64,000 nucleotides of DNA from PHAA01 sp034927445 (GTDB taxonomy: Bacteria; Bacillota; Syntrophomonadia; Syntrophomonadales; Syntrophomonadaceae): NCBI GenBank assembly GCA_034927445.1, contig JAYFPZ010000008.1, forward strand, positions 62,001 through 126,000. The letters are read 5' to 3'. Made by a program: the position numbers and the translations under genes. This document shows, one piece after another, positions 44,062 to 53,685 of this stretch. Numbering within the stretch: position 1 is the stretch's first letter; the number at the start of each line of letters is the position of its first letter. The notes under the pieces are model-generated. The model ran no database searches. It was not told the DNA's origin and worked only from the letters and a program-made list of their open reading frames with translations.

Positions 44062-44991
44062 CTAGATATTTGCAATTGCCCGGATTATTTCTCTTCCATG
44101 ATAGGCTATATTCATCCTGCGGGTAAACATTTTTGATATAACGAAATAAGGAGTTTGTATCGCTCCAAATGATCGACAGAAATGTTCGATTGGCTCTATT
44201 ATAGAGCCTTCGAAATCAAATACCTTGGCAACGGTTGATGAGAATTTTATAGCGTTCCAAACCAACAGACTGTAAGCCTGACTGTTTCTCAGTTCCGGAT
44301 CTCCTCCGCCCAAAAGCAAATAAGAGGTGTTTGAATCCCATACAATATATCCAATAGCATGGATGCGGCCTCTCCCATCTTCAGCAAAAAACATCTTCCT
44401 GGCGTTTTGGGCCGCACAGGCATTATCCAGTTTCTTTACAAAGTCGTTCCCATAAGGCACTTTCATTTTCTGTCTGGTAAAAGTGAGACTTATGATTTCA
44501 AATAACTTATCAATCCCCAAGTCGTTCCTAATAATGACTTGTTTTTCGGCCTTTCTAATAGAATTACGAGTAGTAGGCGACATATCTGCCCAGATTTGTT
44601 CACAATCGCTTAGACTTTCAATTCTATATGTATATCTAGTAGTTTGTTGAAATCCTGCCCAATAGAAGGGAAGCCAATTGTTTATGTTTGGTGAAAAACT
44701 CTGGCAGAAATAATCCACTTTCGGTAACTGCGCCATCAGTTCATTCATAAACTCTTTTTGCTCACTTATTTTTTTATAGCTCTTTGCTTTTGACGGTCTT
44801 AGCCATGGCCCCAAGGTCGGGGTAAGTGGAGGCATGCTTATAGCTGTCAAACCATACCGCTTTTTGATAACATAAGGCATCCGAGCGGCTATTGCCCCTT
44901 CTCGCTTGACAATTATCTCTTCCCACTGGTTTGGCGCTACAGCATCAAGCCACCAAGGCTGCTGAAAAATAGAATCTACTTCATTTATCAT
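44062..44991 (-). CDS. GNAT/FemAB-like (BioF2-type) acyltransferase
   Basis: The product is 309 residues. It begins SIFQQPWWLDAVAP, the usual start of FemAB-like GNAT proteins in EPS clusters. The acyl-donor region RNSIRKAEKQV is near residues 143-153, and the C-terminal GNAT half holds AIGYIVWDSNTSYLLLGGGDPELR near 212 and FDFEGSI near 258. Such enzymes transfer acyl or aminoacyl groups to amino sugars. The amino sugars produced by this locus are plausible acceptors, by inference only. Confidence 0.75.
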   Translation of the reverse strand: MINEVDSIFQQPWWLDAVAPNQWEEIIVKREGAIAARMPYVIKKRYGLTAISMPPLTPTLGPWLRPSKAKSYKKISEQKEFMNELMAQLPKVDYFCQSFSPNINNWLPFYWAGFQQTTRYTYRIESLSDCEQIWADMSPTTRNSIRKAEKQVIIRNDLGIDKLFEIISLTFTRQKMKVPYGNDFVKKLDNACAAQNARKMFFAEDGRGRIHAIGYIVWDSNTSYLLLGGGDPELRNSQAYSLLVWNAIKFSSTVAKVFDFEGSIIEPIEHFCRSFGAIQTPYFVISKMFTRRMNIAYHGREIIRAIANI

Positions 44992-45215
44992 TCTCCGTAT
45001 TTATTCTCCTCCCCTATATTCCATGACAATAGAGCCTATCCTAATAGACTTCAAAAAATAGGTAAGTTTATTATTCTTGTCCTTATATGCATTTATCTTA
45101 ATCTGCAATTCTACATTACACTAGTATACTTATGAAGTTTATGTAATGTCGCTGTTTGCAAGTATGGTTTTTCGTTATGTTAATAAATACTCATCCTATG
45201 TAACATTAATCAGTA

Positions 45216-45836
45216 TTAAGTATTATCTACGCTTCTGTACTGACCTGAAATTTTCTGACTATTTTTTTCAAACTTTAATCCCAAAAATTTTTTAGCTTTA
45301 CATCTTGAAAGTAAGGAAAAACCTACTTTTTCAATACCCTTTTTGGAGGCTACATTATCGTCTGTAGTTGATATATAGAATACTTCTACACGATCAGATA
45401 ATAAATTTACGATATGACTCAAAACATAAGGACTTACGCCCATTCCGCGTGCCGATGGGACTGTTTCACCCCAGCGAATAAAAGCTTCATTTTTCTTTAT
45501 TTTCAATGGCACGCACCCTTTCCATAGGGTTTCCGTTTTAGGCCCAAATGTAACCCATGACCTATGAATATACTGATAATTTAGATAAGCGTAAAAGCCA
45601 CAGTCTCCTTCATGGAGGAATCGTTTGAATTCGTTGACTTTAACCTCGGGTTCGTATACGAGGGCATCATTGACATTCTCACTAGTAACATTTGCAATTT
45701 CTATTGGCTTTTTTGTTTTTACCTCACTAGGTTCTTTATTAGAGCATTTATAGATAACTACTACTGCCTGATCATAAACGAAACGTTTATATATGTTAGA
45801 AATAGATTCCATTGCTGCAGTAATGGAATTTTTCAT
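45216..45836 (-). CDS. GNAT-family N-acetyltransferase-like protein
   Basis: The product is 206 residues. The region WGETVPSARGMGVSPYVLSHI, near 123-143, is the acetyl-CoA loop (R-G-x-G-V). The following strand VEVFYISTTDDNVASKKGIEKVGFS near 149-173 is the typical GNAT end. Its substrate is unknown. The ATG has GAGGTG upstream. It has low GC like the surrounding variable region. The intergenic space 44992-45215 shows no gene. Confidence 0.7.
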   Translation of the reverse strand: MKNSITAAMESISNIYKRFVYDQAVVVIYKCSNKEPSEVKTKKPIEIANVTSENVNDALVYEPEVKVNEFKRFLHEGDCGFYAYLNYQYIHRSWVTFGPKTETLWKGCVPLKIKKNEAFIRWGETVPSARGMGVSPYVLSHIVNLLSDRVEVFYISTTDDNVASKKGIEKVGFSLLSRCKAKKFLGLKFEKNSQKISGQYRSVDNT

Positions 45837-45867
45837 ATTTTTTCACCTCATAATAATTATTCTTATT

Positions 45868-46209
45868 TCACGAATTTTTTCGTTCGCCTGATGCCAGTTC
45901 GTCACCAGCATATTGGTAGATGGATAACCCTAATTCGCAGACAGTATCGGCTGCACTGAAATCGTGTTTGATGTAAAAAAGCCTTACCAGTTCAATCAGT
46001 CTTTGTACAAATAGATGGGCTACCTCCCTTCTCATTTCAAGTCCAGGTTTTTGTTTCGCACCCCCGGGAAAAATTTTTAATATCCATTTTAAATTACTGC
46101 TGACAGTACTTATGGCCAATTGCGGCCCACCTGAGGCATAATCTATCTTTTCCCTACGTGAAATGAAATGTTGAAATACTTTTTTTAATTTTTCTACAAA
46201 TAATAACTC
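45868..46209 (-). pseudogene. Decayed LCP-family fragment joined to an unknown short C-terminal piece
   Basis: An open frame runs from about 46209 to a stop at 45868, but no standard start with a Shine-Dalgarno opens it; the only in-frame TTG (46119) lies inside the conserved part. Residues encoded at about 46078-46150 read KIDYASGGPQLAISTVSSN. They match AYGGPQLAINTINSN of the LCP protein encoded at 47681-48631, and the DNA also aligns (46079-46146 with 48194-48262). After that the frame turns to an unrelated helical sequence, MRREVAHLFVQRLIEL onward, which may be a 55-residue ORF on its own (ATG at 46035). I read it as a remnant of a duplicated or recombined LCP gene. Confidence 0.6.
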
Positions 46210-46422
46210 CCCAATTTTAATTTTATCATAAATATATGGTCACATTATAAATATTGGATAACCATTTCTACTAAAAACAGTATTTCTGCAAGAATGTTCT
46301 TTTCTGTTCTTAAAAAATTGCAGGATTTACCGGCAATGTGTAGAAAGTATGTTTTGACCAGTACAAGCCCAATAAGGGAACATACGGTGCGGATTACTCG
46401 ACAGAACAGAAGGTGATCATAT

Positions 46423-47541
46423 TTGCATGAATTTTACGATGCCCTAATTATAGGTGGAGGTATAAACGGTTGTGCTATAGCCAGGAAGCTCGCACTGGAC
46501 GGGAAAAAGGTCTGTCTGTTGGAACGGCATACAATAGGCTGTGGAACTTCATCAAACAGCTCCAAACTTATTCATGGTGGTTTAAGGTATTTGGAAACCG
46601 GGAGATTTGGTTTGGTCATGGAGTCATTAAAGGACAGAAAAAGGCTTTTTGGTCTTTATCCGAATCTGGTCGAGATGGTGCCTTTTTACTTGCCGATTTA
46701 TGATGATAGCGTAAGGCCTTGGTGGATAATCCGTATAGGGCTGGGGTTATATGACCTTTTTTCCCGTCAAGCCCAGTATTCTTGCTGCAAAATAAGCAAT
46801 GGGGATTTTGCGGATAAGTTCCCGGGAATAAAGACGGAAAAGTTAAGGCGGGTTTATGTATATTTCGATGGAAAAACGAATGATCTGGAGATAACCCGCA
46901 GGATTGCACAGGATGCTTATCATAGTGGTTGTGTAGTCCGGGAGAATTGTCAGGTGATTTCAATCGGCAGCGATGATAAGATATTTAAAATATTATATAG
47001 GGACAGTAGCGGAGAGCATGAAGTTGACGGACCGTTGTTTATAAATGCTACCGGTCCCTGGATCGATGAAGTTAACAATGAATATCACTTGCCCCATAAC
47101 CACCGGATTCAGAAGATAAGTGGTATACATATCGTTATAAACCGTCTACTGGTTCCAGACTGTATGTTTTTACAAACAAATAATCGACGGATATTTTTTA
47201 TGATTCCTTGGACTGAAGGGAAAACGATTATTGGAACCACTGAAAGGATAGAGGGTCAATGCTGTGATGAGATAAAAGTCCAGGAAGAGGACATAAACTA
47301 CTTATTGGTATGTGCCAATTGTTATTTGCAAGAACCGATTACCCGGCAGGATATATGTAATACTTTTTTGGGTATTAGACCCTTGGTGATGAACAAGAAT
47401 GATGACGTTGATGCTACATGTATGAGCCGTGATTATAAGATTGATGTTATTACTAAAGGAACCACAAAGTTAATAAATGTTTATGGGGGTAAGCTAACCA
47501 CCTGTCTAAGTATGGCGGAAAAGGTGGCGGCTCATATTTAG
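46423..47541 (+). CDS. FAD-dependent glycerol-3-phosphate-dehydrogenase-like oxidoreductase, short form
   Basis: The product is 372 residues. The FAD motif IIGGGINGCAIARKLALDG is near 9-27 and the GlpD/DAO signature SSNSSKLIHGGLRYLE near 44-59. FINATGPWIDEV lies near 206-217 and GGKLTTCLSMAEKVA near 355-369. The C-terminal cap domain of full GlpD (500 or more residues) is absent, so it may be a distinct dehydrogenase acting on another sugar or polyol phosphate. The start is TTG with AAGGTG upstream. It is alone on its strand between the pseudogene and a reverse LCP gene. Confidence 0.8.
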   Translation: MHEFYDALIIGGGINGCAIARKLALDGKKVCLLERHTIGCGTSSNSSKLIHGGLRYLETGRFGLVMESLKDRKRLFGLYPNLVEMVPFYLPIYDDSVRPWWIIRIGLGLYDLFSRQAQYSCCKISNGDFADKFPGIKTEKLRRVYVYFDGKTNDLEITRRIAQDAYHSGCVVRENCQVISIGSDDKIFKILYRDSSGEHEVDGPLFINATGPWIDEVNNEYHLPHNHRIQKISGIHIVINRLLVPDCMFLQTNNRRIFFMIPWTEGKTIIGTTERIEGQCCDEIKVQEEDINYLLVCANCYLQEPITRQDICNTFLGIRPLVMNKNDDVDATCMSRDYKIDVITKGTTKLINVYGGKLTTCLSMAEKVAAHI

Positions 47542-47680
47542 TCAGGTTACGGGATCATTACTTGTCGGATAACGTCATGAAACATATCTACATGGCTTTC
47601 ATTACTTCCACTTTTTTCGGTTGAGAGACCCCGCATAATTATGGATATAAAGAATCCTCTTAGGCAGTAATGGCATAAAA

Positions 47681-48631
47681 TTAATCCGGGTCTGCATACT
47701 TCTTGTCATTATAAATAAAATCATGCATAGCAGTGGTATTCGCATTTAAATCGGCTACCAAATAATATGTGCCTTTTATCATTTTTCCTTCGCTGGTTGA
47801 ATCAATTGGGAAACGAGCTTTTTCTACTGTTTGGATATTGGCGGCGAGTGACTCCATTCCGATTTTCAGTATATCTATATTATTCAGGCTTGTGGTAACC
47901 AGGGGTAATGTTTGAGTAATTGTATCAGGTAAAGCCGCTGGTCCGGCTGCTTGAATTTTAATAATAAGTTCTGCCAGTACATCTCTTTGCCGTCCAGTCC
48001 TCTGATAGTCACCATTACCTACATTTCTAAGTCTCATGTAATCTACCGCCTGTTTCCCATTTAAATGCTGCAACCCCGCTTGTTTCACCCCGTCTATACT
48101 GGAAACCTCCTCGGGAAAGACATTGATATCCACCCCGCCGAAATGGTCAACTATCTTTTCCATATTCGTAAAATCAACGGTGGCAAAATCCTTGATATCC
48201 ATGTTAAAGTTGCTGTTAATAGTGTTTATGGCCAGCTGGGGCCCGCCATAGGCATAGGCATGGTTGATCTTGTCCATGCCATGACCGGGAATATTAACAT
48301 AGGTATCTCTCATTATTGAGGAAAGTTTTACTTTTTTATTTTTTTTGTCGATCGATACGACCATAATAACGTCGGTTCTGCCATTTTCATTATCCCACTG
48401 GTCAATCCCGAAGATTGCAAAGTTTAGGGGTGGGACATCAGCAGTGCTGGTTTCTTGCTGGGGGTCTGTGTTTATTCCCAGGGCTTCATCGCTCTGATCT
48501 ATGGCGACATGGTCTATTTTATTGAGCTGCGAATAAGTATAAAAACCTAATGAGGCAATTATTAAGCCCATAAGAACGGCAAAAATCAGCAGTGGTTTTT
48601 TATAATTTTTCCCTTCGTTTGACTCAGCCAC
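47681..48631 (-). CDS. LytR-CpsA-Psr (LCP) family protein
   Basis: The product is 316 residues. One membrane helix (about 12-33) precedes an extracellular LCP domain: NFAIFGIDQWDNENGRTDVIMVVSID split near 69-94, SSIMRDTYVNIPGHG near 103-117, INHAYAYGGPQLAINTI near 121-137, and DYMRLRNVGNGDYQRTGRQRD near 190-210. The family attaches lipid-linked glycopolymers to peptidoglycan. It is divergent from the LCP protein at 17809-18861, so the two may serve different polymers. A fragment of a close relative lies 1.5 kb away near 46100. Confidence 0.9.
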   Translation of the reverse strand: MAESNEGKNYKKPLLIFAVLMGLIIASLGFYTYSQLNKIDHVAIDQSDEALGINTDPQQETSTADVPPLNFAIFGIDQWDNENGRTDVIMVVSIDKKNKKVKLSSIMRDTYVNIPGHGMDKINHAYAYGGPQLAINTINSNFNMDIKDFATVDFTNMEKIVDHFGGVDINVFPEEVSSIDGVKQAGLQHLNGKQAVDYMRLRNVGNGDYQRTGRQRDVLAELIIKIQAAGPAALPDTITQTLPLVTTSLNNIDILKIGMESLAANIQTVEKARFPIDSTSEGKMIKGTYYLVADLNANTTAMHDFIYNDKKYADPD

Positions 48632-48851
48632 TTAATCAATCCTTCAACCTAAAATGATATAATACTCATTATACATTACATGAAGTGCAGTTTGAGAATA
48701 TATTTGATCTTATGAAGGCTCAAGCAGACAGGTACCACCCAGCAATTATCGAAATAAGGAAAATTGCCCCAGATTTTTTATTAAACAAGAAGTGGCAAAA
48801 TTATGCAAATTTCCCCTATTATTTGGTTAATTGTAACATGGAGGTTTCATA

Positions 48852-50018
48852 ATGAAAATTACTGTCGTAGGAACCGGTTATGTAGGATTATCAAATGCAG
48901 TTTTGCTAGCTCAAAACAATGAGGTTATTGCCCTGGATATTCTTAAGGAAAGAGTGGAAATAATCAATAAAAAAAAGTCTCCGATAATTGATCTTGAAAT
49001 AGAAGAGTTTTTATCAACCAGGGAACTTAATTTATCTGCGACTACTGATGTTTATGAAGCATACAAGGATGCGCAATATGTTGTTGTAGCTACTCCTACT
49101 GATTATGATCCGCAAAAAAACTATTTTAATACCAGATCGGTTGAAAGTGTTATAGCCAACGTGCTTGCTATCAATCCGGATACCGTAATAATCATTAAAT
49201 CAACGGTTCCGGTTGGATATACGGAACGGGTTAAAAGTATGTTTGAAACGGATAATATTATCTTTTCACCGGAGTTTTTAAGGGAAGGCAAAGCTTTATA
49301 TGATAATTTGCATCCATCGCGAATCGTGATTGGAGAAAAGTCGGAGCGAGCGGAAAAGTTTGCCCATCTGATGGTGGAAGGTGCCATGAAAAGGGATGTA
49401 CCGATGTTGTACACCAACCCTACCGAAGCGGAAGCTATCAAGCTATTTGCCAACACCTATCTGGCACTCAGAATTGCGTATTTCAATGAATTGGATACAT
49501 ATGCAGAAATTCGTGGTTTGGATACCAGGCAAATTATTGAAGGGGTAGGGCTGGACCCGAGAATAGGCAACCATTACAATAACCCCTCATTTGGTTATGG
49601 AGGCTATTGCTTGCCCAAAGATACGAAGCAATTAAGAGCCAATTATGCGGATGTCCCCAGCAATTTGATCAGTGCTATTGTAGATGCCAATTCAACTCGA
49701 AAGGATTTTATTGCAGACAGGATAATCGCTATGGATCCTACTATAGTAGGGATATATAGGCTGACAATGAAAAAGGACTCTGATAATTTTAGGTCATCAT
49801 CAATCCAGGGTGTTATGAAACGGATCAAAGGCAAAGGTATTGAAGTAATTGTATATGAGCCTGTTTTAAAAGAAGAAAAGTTTTTCAATTCCAGAGTGAT
49901 AAAAGACTTGGATGAATTTAAGCGATTGGCTGATGTTATAGTATCCAACCGATTGTCTGATGAGCTTTTAGATGTTAAAGAAAAGGTATATACGAGGGAT
50001 TTGTACAACAGAGATTAG
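48852..50018 (+). CDS. ugd: Second UDP-sugar 6-dehydrogenase
   Basis: The product is 388 residues. GTGYVGLSNAVLLAQ is at 7-21, STVPVGYTERV near 117-127, FSPEFLREGKAL near 138-149, and the catalytic Cys lies in GYGGYCLPKDTKQL near 252-265. Its length and motifs match the compact UDP-glucose dehydrogenase group. The dehydrogenase at 23666-24994 differs in sequence, so the window encodes two enzymes, probably with different substrates. GGAGG precedes the ATG, and a hairpin follows the stop. Confidence 0.87.
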   Translation: MKITVVGTGYVGLSNAVLLAQNNEVIALDILKERVEIINKKKSPIIDLEIEEFLSTRELNLSATTDVYEAYKDAQYVVVATPTDYDPQKNYFNTRSVESVIANVLAINPDTVIIIKSTVPVGYTERVKSMFETDNIIFSPEFLREGKALYDNLHPSRIVIGEKSERAEKFAHLMVEGAMKRDVPMLYTNPTEAEAIKLFANTYLALRIAYFNELDTYAEIRGLDTRQIIEGVGLDPRIGNHYNNPSFGYGGYCLPKDTKQLRANYADVPSNLISAIVDANSTRKDFIADRIIAMDPTIVGIYRLTMKKDSDNFRSSSIQGVMKRIKGKGIEVIVYEPVLKEEKFFNSRVIKDLDEFKRLADVIVSNRLSDELLDVKEKVYTRDLYNRD

Positions 50019-50021
50019 CCC

Positions 50022-50055
50022 GCAATAACTCAGGGTAGGGACCCCGAGTTATTGC
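50022..50055. terminator. Hairpin between convergent genes
   Basis: GCAATAACTC and GAGTTATTGC form a perfect 10-bp stem around a 14-base loop. There is no T tract, so termination strength is uncertain, but its place between two convergent stops fits a bidirectional role. Confidence 0.5.
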
Positions 50056-50062
50056 CCGCGAC

Positions 50063-51418
50063 TTAATAAAATCCAAAAAAGATCGGGAAAAGGAAGGCTA
50101 CAATCGCCATCCAGATGAAATAAACATATAAATATGCGGTCTGCCATATTTCCAATCGCACAAAGTCATACTTTTTCCTGAAATAACCGATGTAGAGCCA
50201 AGCCAGGCCTCCCAAATTACCCAAGAGGATCAGGTTCTCCCCCAGGGCGGCCAGTTTGTTGGGGGTTATGCCATAGGCGGATAAACGGAAAATTATAGCT
50301 GCCAAGGCCACTGCGTCGATAATAAGGGCAACTACAATTAGAGCCTGATTCAGATAATCGAATAGATTGGCCGGAGCCTGGTTATTCCGGGCTGAGATAA
50401 CATATAGGACGAGGCCCAGCACCATGGCCAGCATGAAGTCAAAGGCAATCAGGAAGTTTCGTTCCATAAACGGGCTTTGGCCGGTGATGATCATCACCGC
50501 CAGGAAAGCGCACATGGTTAGTAAAAAGAGCGGGCTGAATATCTTGGCCAATATGGGGGCGAAGTTCTCCACGATACTTTTCTTGGCTTCCACCAGGTAT
50601 ACGGCGATAAGGGCCGCCGCGCAAGCCCCGTAAACCGCTACATACTCACCCACAAAGCTGTCGGCTTCTATGCCAATAGCGGCAAATATAACCTGGATGA
50701 ACAGGCCCAATACGATTACTCCGCAAAAGATGAGTACTCCATAGATAAAGGATTCGCCGGTAAAGCGGATAAAATTCATTCTCTCCCGGCTGGTCCGCCA
50801 GGCCTTGCCGATGTAGGTTACCCCCACAAGGAGCCATAAAAACAGGGGGAGGTGCAGTCCGGTCAGAAGTTCAGTATGCTGCGGGGCATATGACGGGTAA
50901 ATATTGACCAATATCGCAGTCAGGCCAAATATTTCGAGTATCACTACTGCGGTTTTCCCGTCAGATTTCCTTTTGATCAGGAAAAAGGCAGCGATAAAGG
51001 GCAATATGAAATAACCGAGATTTTTCAGGTAAAATAACTGAGTCGCTTCGTCATAAAGTCTATAGCCGAACAGTTCGGGTATTTTAAATAAAGTCCCGGC
51101 CAACAGAGAAAAGATGATAACCAGGGCTATGTTGCGGCGATTTTCAGCATACGACCCGGGATCAACCGGTTCCAGCATTAATTGTTTCCACAGATTTTCA
51201 GTATTTACCTTGGAATACTCCTGTGAAATCGCATCGACATTGCCCAAGCGTTTTACACTGATTAAAAATGATTCATCCGCGCTAAGCCCTGCCGAAGTTA
51301 AATCTTGGATCTCGTCCCGCAAATGATTTTCCAGCTCCCTGATATCGCTTTCGGTAACATGGCCGCGGGCTCTTAAATGGTCGCTCCATGAATTGATCTG
51401 CAGTTCCAAATCAAACAT
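50063..51418 (-). CDS. PadR-partner membrane protein with permease-prefix (HAAS-like) domain
   Basis: The product is 451 residues. The N-terminal ~75 residues (INSWSDHLRARGHVTESDIRELENHLRDEI) form the helical domain common to proteins encoded next to PadR regulators. About ten membrane helices follow from residue ~90 to the end. The function of this family is unknown; a membrane sensor or transporter-like role is usually supposed. The start overlaps the stop of the padR gene by eight bases, so translation is coupled. Confidence 0.78.
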   Translation of the reverse strand: MFDLELQINSWSDHLRARGHVTESDIRELENHLRDEIQDLTSAGLSADESFLISVKRLGNVDAISQEYSKVNTENLWKQLMLEPVDPGSYAENRRNIALVIIFSLLAGTLFKIPELFGYRLYDEATQLFYLKNLGYFILPFIAAFFLIKRKSDGKTAVVILEIFGLTAILVNIYPSYAPQHTELLTGLHLPLFLWLLVGVTYIGKAWRTSRERMNFIRFTGESFIYGVLIFCGVIVLGLFIQVIFAAIGIEADSFVGEYVAVYGACAAALIAVYLVEAKKSIVENFAPILAKIFSPLFLLTMCAFLAVMIITGQSPFMERNFLIAFDFMLAMVLGLVLYVISARNNQAPANLFDYLNQALIVVALIIDAVALAAIIFRLSAYGITPNKLAALGENLILLGNLGGLAWLYIGYFRKKYDFVRLEIWQTAYLYVYFIWMAIVAFLFPIFFGFY

Positions 51419-51758
51419 CCCGATCCTCCTTTACATTGGCCCAGGTCCTGGCCAGGGCCGAGTGTACGGTGTCCCATTGCTTTTTTAACATGGTCAGCTC
51501 TGCCAACCCTTGCTCTTTTATCCGGTAATATTTACGCTTCCGCCCTGACTCCGCTTGCTTCCAGTACGATTCAATCAAGAGTTGCTCTTCCAGACGGTGC
51601 AATACCGGATACAGCATGCCTTCCGTCCAAACCAGTTCATTTTCTGACATCTCTTTGACTCGTTTGATAATCGCATAGCCATAACTATCGTTTTCTTTTA
51701 AAATAGCCAGAATAAGAGGGGTGGCAGAGGCTGCAATCAAGTCCTTGGATATGTACAT
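51411..51758 (-). CDS. PadR-family transcriptional regulator
   Basis: The product is about 115 residues with a winged helix: LILAILKENDSYGYAIIKRVKEM near 15-37, then LVWTEGMLYPVLHRLEEQLLIESYW near 42-66, and a C-terminal dimerisation helix. PadR proteins repress their own operon until a ligand appears. I chose the ATG at 51758 because GGAGGGGG lies six bases before it; an upstream in-frame ATG would add 17 residues unlike the family. A perfect 21-base palindrome 46 bases upstream is the likely operator. Confidence 0.88.
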   Translation of the reverse strand: MYISKDLIAASATPLILAILKENDSYGYAIIKRVKEMSENELVWTEGMLYPVLHRLEEQLLIESYWKQAESGRKRKYYRIKEQGLAELTMLKKQWDTVHSALARTWANVKEDRDV

Positions 51759-51803
51759 TAAATTCCCCCTCCGTATACCTAATACTTCTATGCATTTTTC
51801 ATA

Positions 51804-51824
51804 ATACATAGAAGTTCTATGTAT
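51804..51824. promoter_or_regulatory. PadR operator-like palindrome
   Basis: ATACATAGAA-G-TTCTATGTAT is a perfect inverted repeat with a one-base centre. Another TTCTATG half site lies at 51786-51792. The position upstream of padR and the ATGT/ACAT character fit known PadR boxes. The gap 51825-52368 beyond it shows no gene other than a poorly supported 63-codon frame. Confidence 0.65.
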
Positions 51825-52161
51825 GTCAAGAATGGAAGTCTGCCATATTATTCATGCTAAATCGGGAAGAGGTTTTGGCAGGTATGCTGCAACAATAAAA
51901 CGGAGCCGGATGAGAATGATCAAAATTTTAGTCTTGGGGGTAGAAATCATGCTGTCACCCTCCATTTATGGTGCGTTTAATGTTATCATTTATTTTAACA
52001 TGAATAAATATTAAGAAGACTCGCTGAGGGCTTGGAACCGTTTCCGTACAGCGTGCCTTTTTCGGAGGATTGGTTAAAGGTGCGTTGGGGTAGGTAACTC
52101 GAATTGCAATGAGAGTATTTACCCCGTTTTTGCGTTTATCACGTATAACGTTGCAATATAT

Positions 52162-52189
52162 TTTGCAGGGGGGCCGGCAATGATATAAT
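52162..52189 (+). promoter_or_regulatory. Promoter candidate of the CorC/HlyC-type gene
   Basis: TTTGCA (52162-52167), 16 bases, then a perfect TATAAT (52184-52189). The leader to the coding start at 52369 would be about 170 bases long. Confidence 0.45.
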
Positions 52190-52368
52190 GGAATTATTTA
52201 GGGAATAGTCTGGCTGTCAAATCCAATTAAAGGCAATACATGAGTATGTGCATACATGAAACATATTAGGAGGTAATTTCGGACAAGACTATTTCCATTA
52301 GAGTAATTTTGTTGGAATCAATTTTAATTTAGGTATTTACGAATCTTGACGGTGATAGGAGATAGAGA

Positions 52369-53685
52369 ATGTTAACCTCGATTATGTTTTTGATAATACT
52401 GGTGCTGTTAAACGCCTTTTTCGCGGCATCTGAAATTGCCCTAATTTCATTAAATGATAATAAAATAAGGGCTTTGGCAGAAAAGGGTGATAAAAAAGCC
52501 CTGGCGGTCAAGAAGCTGTTGGATGAACCCAGCCGGTTTCTGGCTACCATACAAATTGGCATTACCCTGGCCGGGTTTTTAGCCAGTGCGTTTGCCTCGG
52601 AGAGTTTTGCCAGCCGGATAGTCCACCTCGCCAAATTGAGCGGTATAGCATTGCCTGAAACCTGGCTTAAAACTATAGCAATGATCCTGATAACCATCAT
52701 TTTATCTTACTTCACCCTGGTTTTGGGGGAATTGGTGCCTAAACGGCTGGCTATGAAAAAAGCGGAACCAATTGCCTATACGGCGGTGGGAGTCTTGAAT
52801 GTCCTGTCGTCGGTGACTTCGCCCTTTGTCAAGCTGCTCACGCTGTCGACCAACGTGGTGGTAAAACTGCTGGGGTTTGATCCCTACGAGGAGGATGAGG
52901 AGGTAACCGAGGAAGAGATTCGCATGATGGTCGATATCGGTGAAGAAAAAGGGGCAATTCACGAGACTGAGAAGGTAATGATCAATAATATCTTTGAATT
53001 TAACAATAAAACAGTGGGGCAGATTATGACCCACCGGATTGACATGTCCGCCCTGCCGGTGGAGGCTGATCTGAAGGCCGTAATAGCGTTCGTGAATACG
53101 GAAAAATATTCACGGATCCCCGTATACCAGTATAGTTTGGACAATATCATCGGGGTGCTCTACGCCAAGGATCTGATTGCAATATTATCAGATCATAAAA
53201 AACAGGACGGTTTTACCTTGAGCCAGATAATCAGGCCCCCTTATTTCGTGGCCGAGTCCAAGCCTACGGATGAACTCTTCCGGGAGATGCAGAGAAATAA
53301 TACTCACATAGCCATAATTATAGATGAACATGGCGGTACCGCCGGTATGGTTACGATTGAGGATCTAATTGAGGAAATAGTCGGCAATATTTTTGACGAA
53401 TATGACGAGGAAGAACATGATTTCGAAGAAATGGATGAAAATACGGTCATGATTAACGGAGGGGTCGATTTGGATGAGGTGGAGGACTATCTGCAGGTAG
53501 AACTGCCCACTGATGAATATGAAACCTTGAGCGGCTTTTTGATCGGTCACTTGGGCCGTATACCCGACGAGAATGATAAGCCTTCCATTGAATATAACGG
53601 TCTGGTCTTTCAGGTGGAGGAAGTTGAGGAAAAACGGGTCTCCCTGGTCAAGGTGCGGAGAAAGCTGGCAACGCCCGCGCTTTAG
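52369..53685 (+). CDS. CNNM/CorC-HlyC family membrane protein
   Basis: The product is 438 residues. A DUF21 (CNNM) membrane domain with about four hydrophobic segments spans 1-170. A CBS pair lies at about 205-335, containing VMINNIFEFNNKTVGQIMTHR just before and IIDEHGGTAGMVTIEDLIEEIVGNIFDEYDEE near its end, here cited as two motifs. The CorC_HlyC domain closes the protein. Relatives are linked to Mg2+ or Co2+ efflux or homeostasis; old hemolysin labels are misleading. GGAG precedes the ATG. Its stop overlaps the convergent vanZ-like gene by four bases. Confidence 0.9.
   Translation: MLTSIMFLIILVLLNAFFAASEIALISLNDNKIRALAEKGDKKALAVKKLLDEPSRFLATIQIGITLAGFLASAFASESFASRIVHLAKLSGIALPETWLKTIAMILITIILSYFTLVLGELVPKRLAMKKAEPIAYTAVGVLNVLSSVTSPFVKLLTLSTNVVVKLLGFDPYEEDEEVTEEEIRMMVDIGEEKGAIHETEKVMINNIFEFNNKTVGQIMTHRIDMSALPVEADLKAVIAFVNTEKYSRIPVYQYSLDNIIGVLYAKDLIAILSDHKKQDGFTLSQIIRPPYFVAESKPTDELFREMQRNNTHIAIIIDEHGGTAGMVTIEDLIEEIVGNIFDEYDEEEHDFEEMDENTVMINGGVDLDEVEDYLQVELPTDEYETLSGFLIGHLGRIPDENDKPSIEYNGLVFQVEEVEEKRVSLVKVRRKLATPAL

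Noticed and set aside
51823..52014. 63-codon + strand frame after the PadR operator
   Set aside because: No ribosome binding site at its start, no recognisable composition or motif, and it begins inside the operator palindrome.
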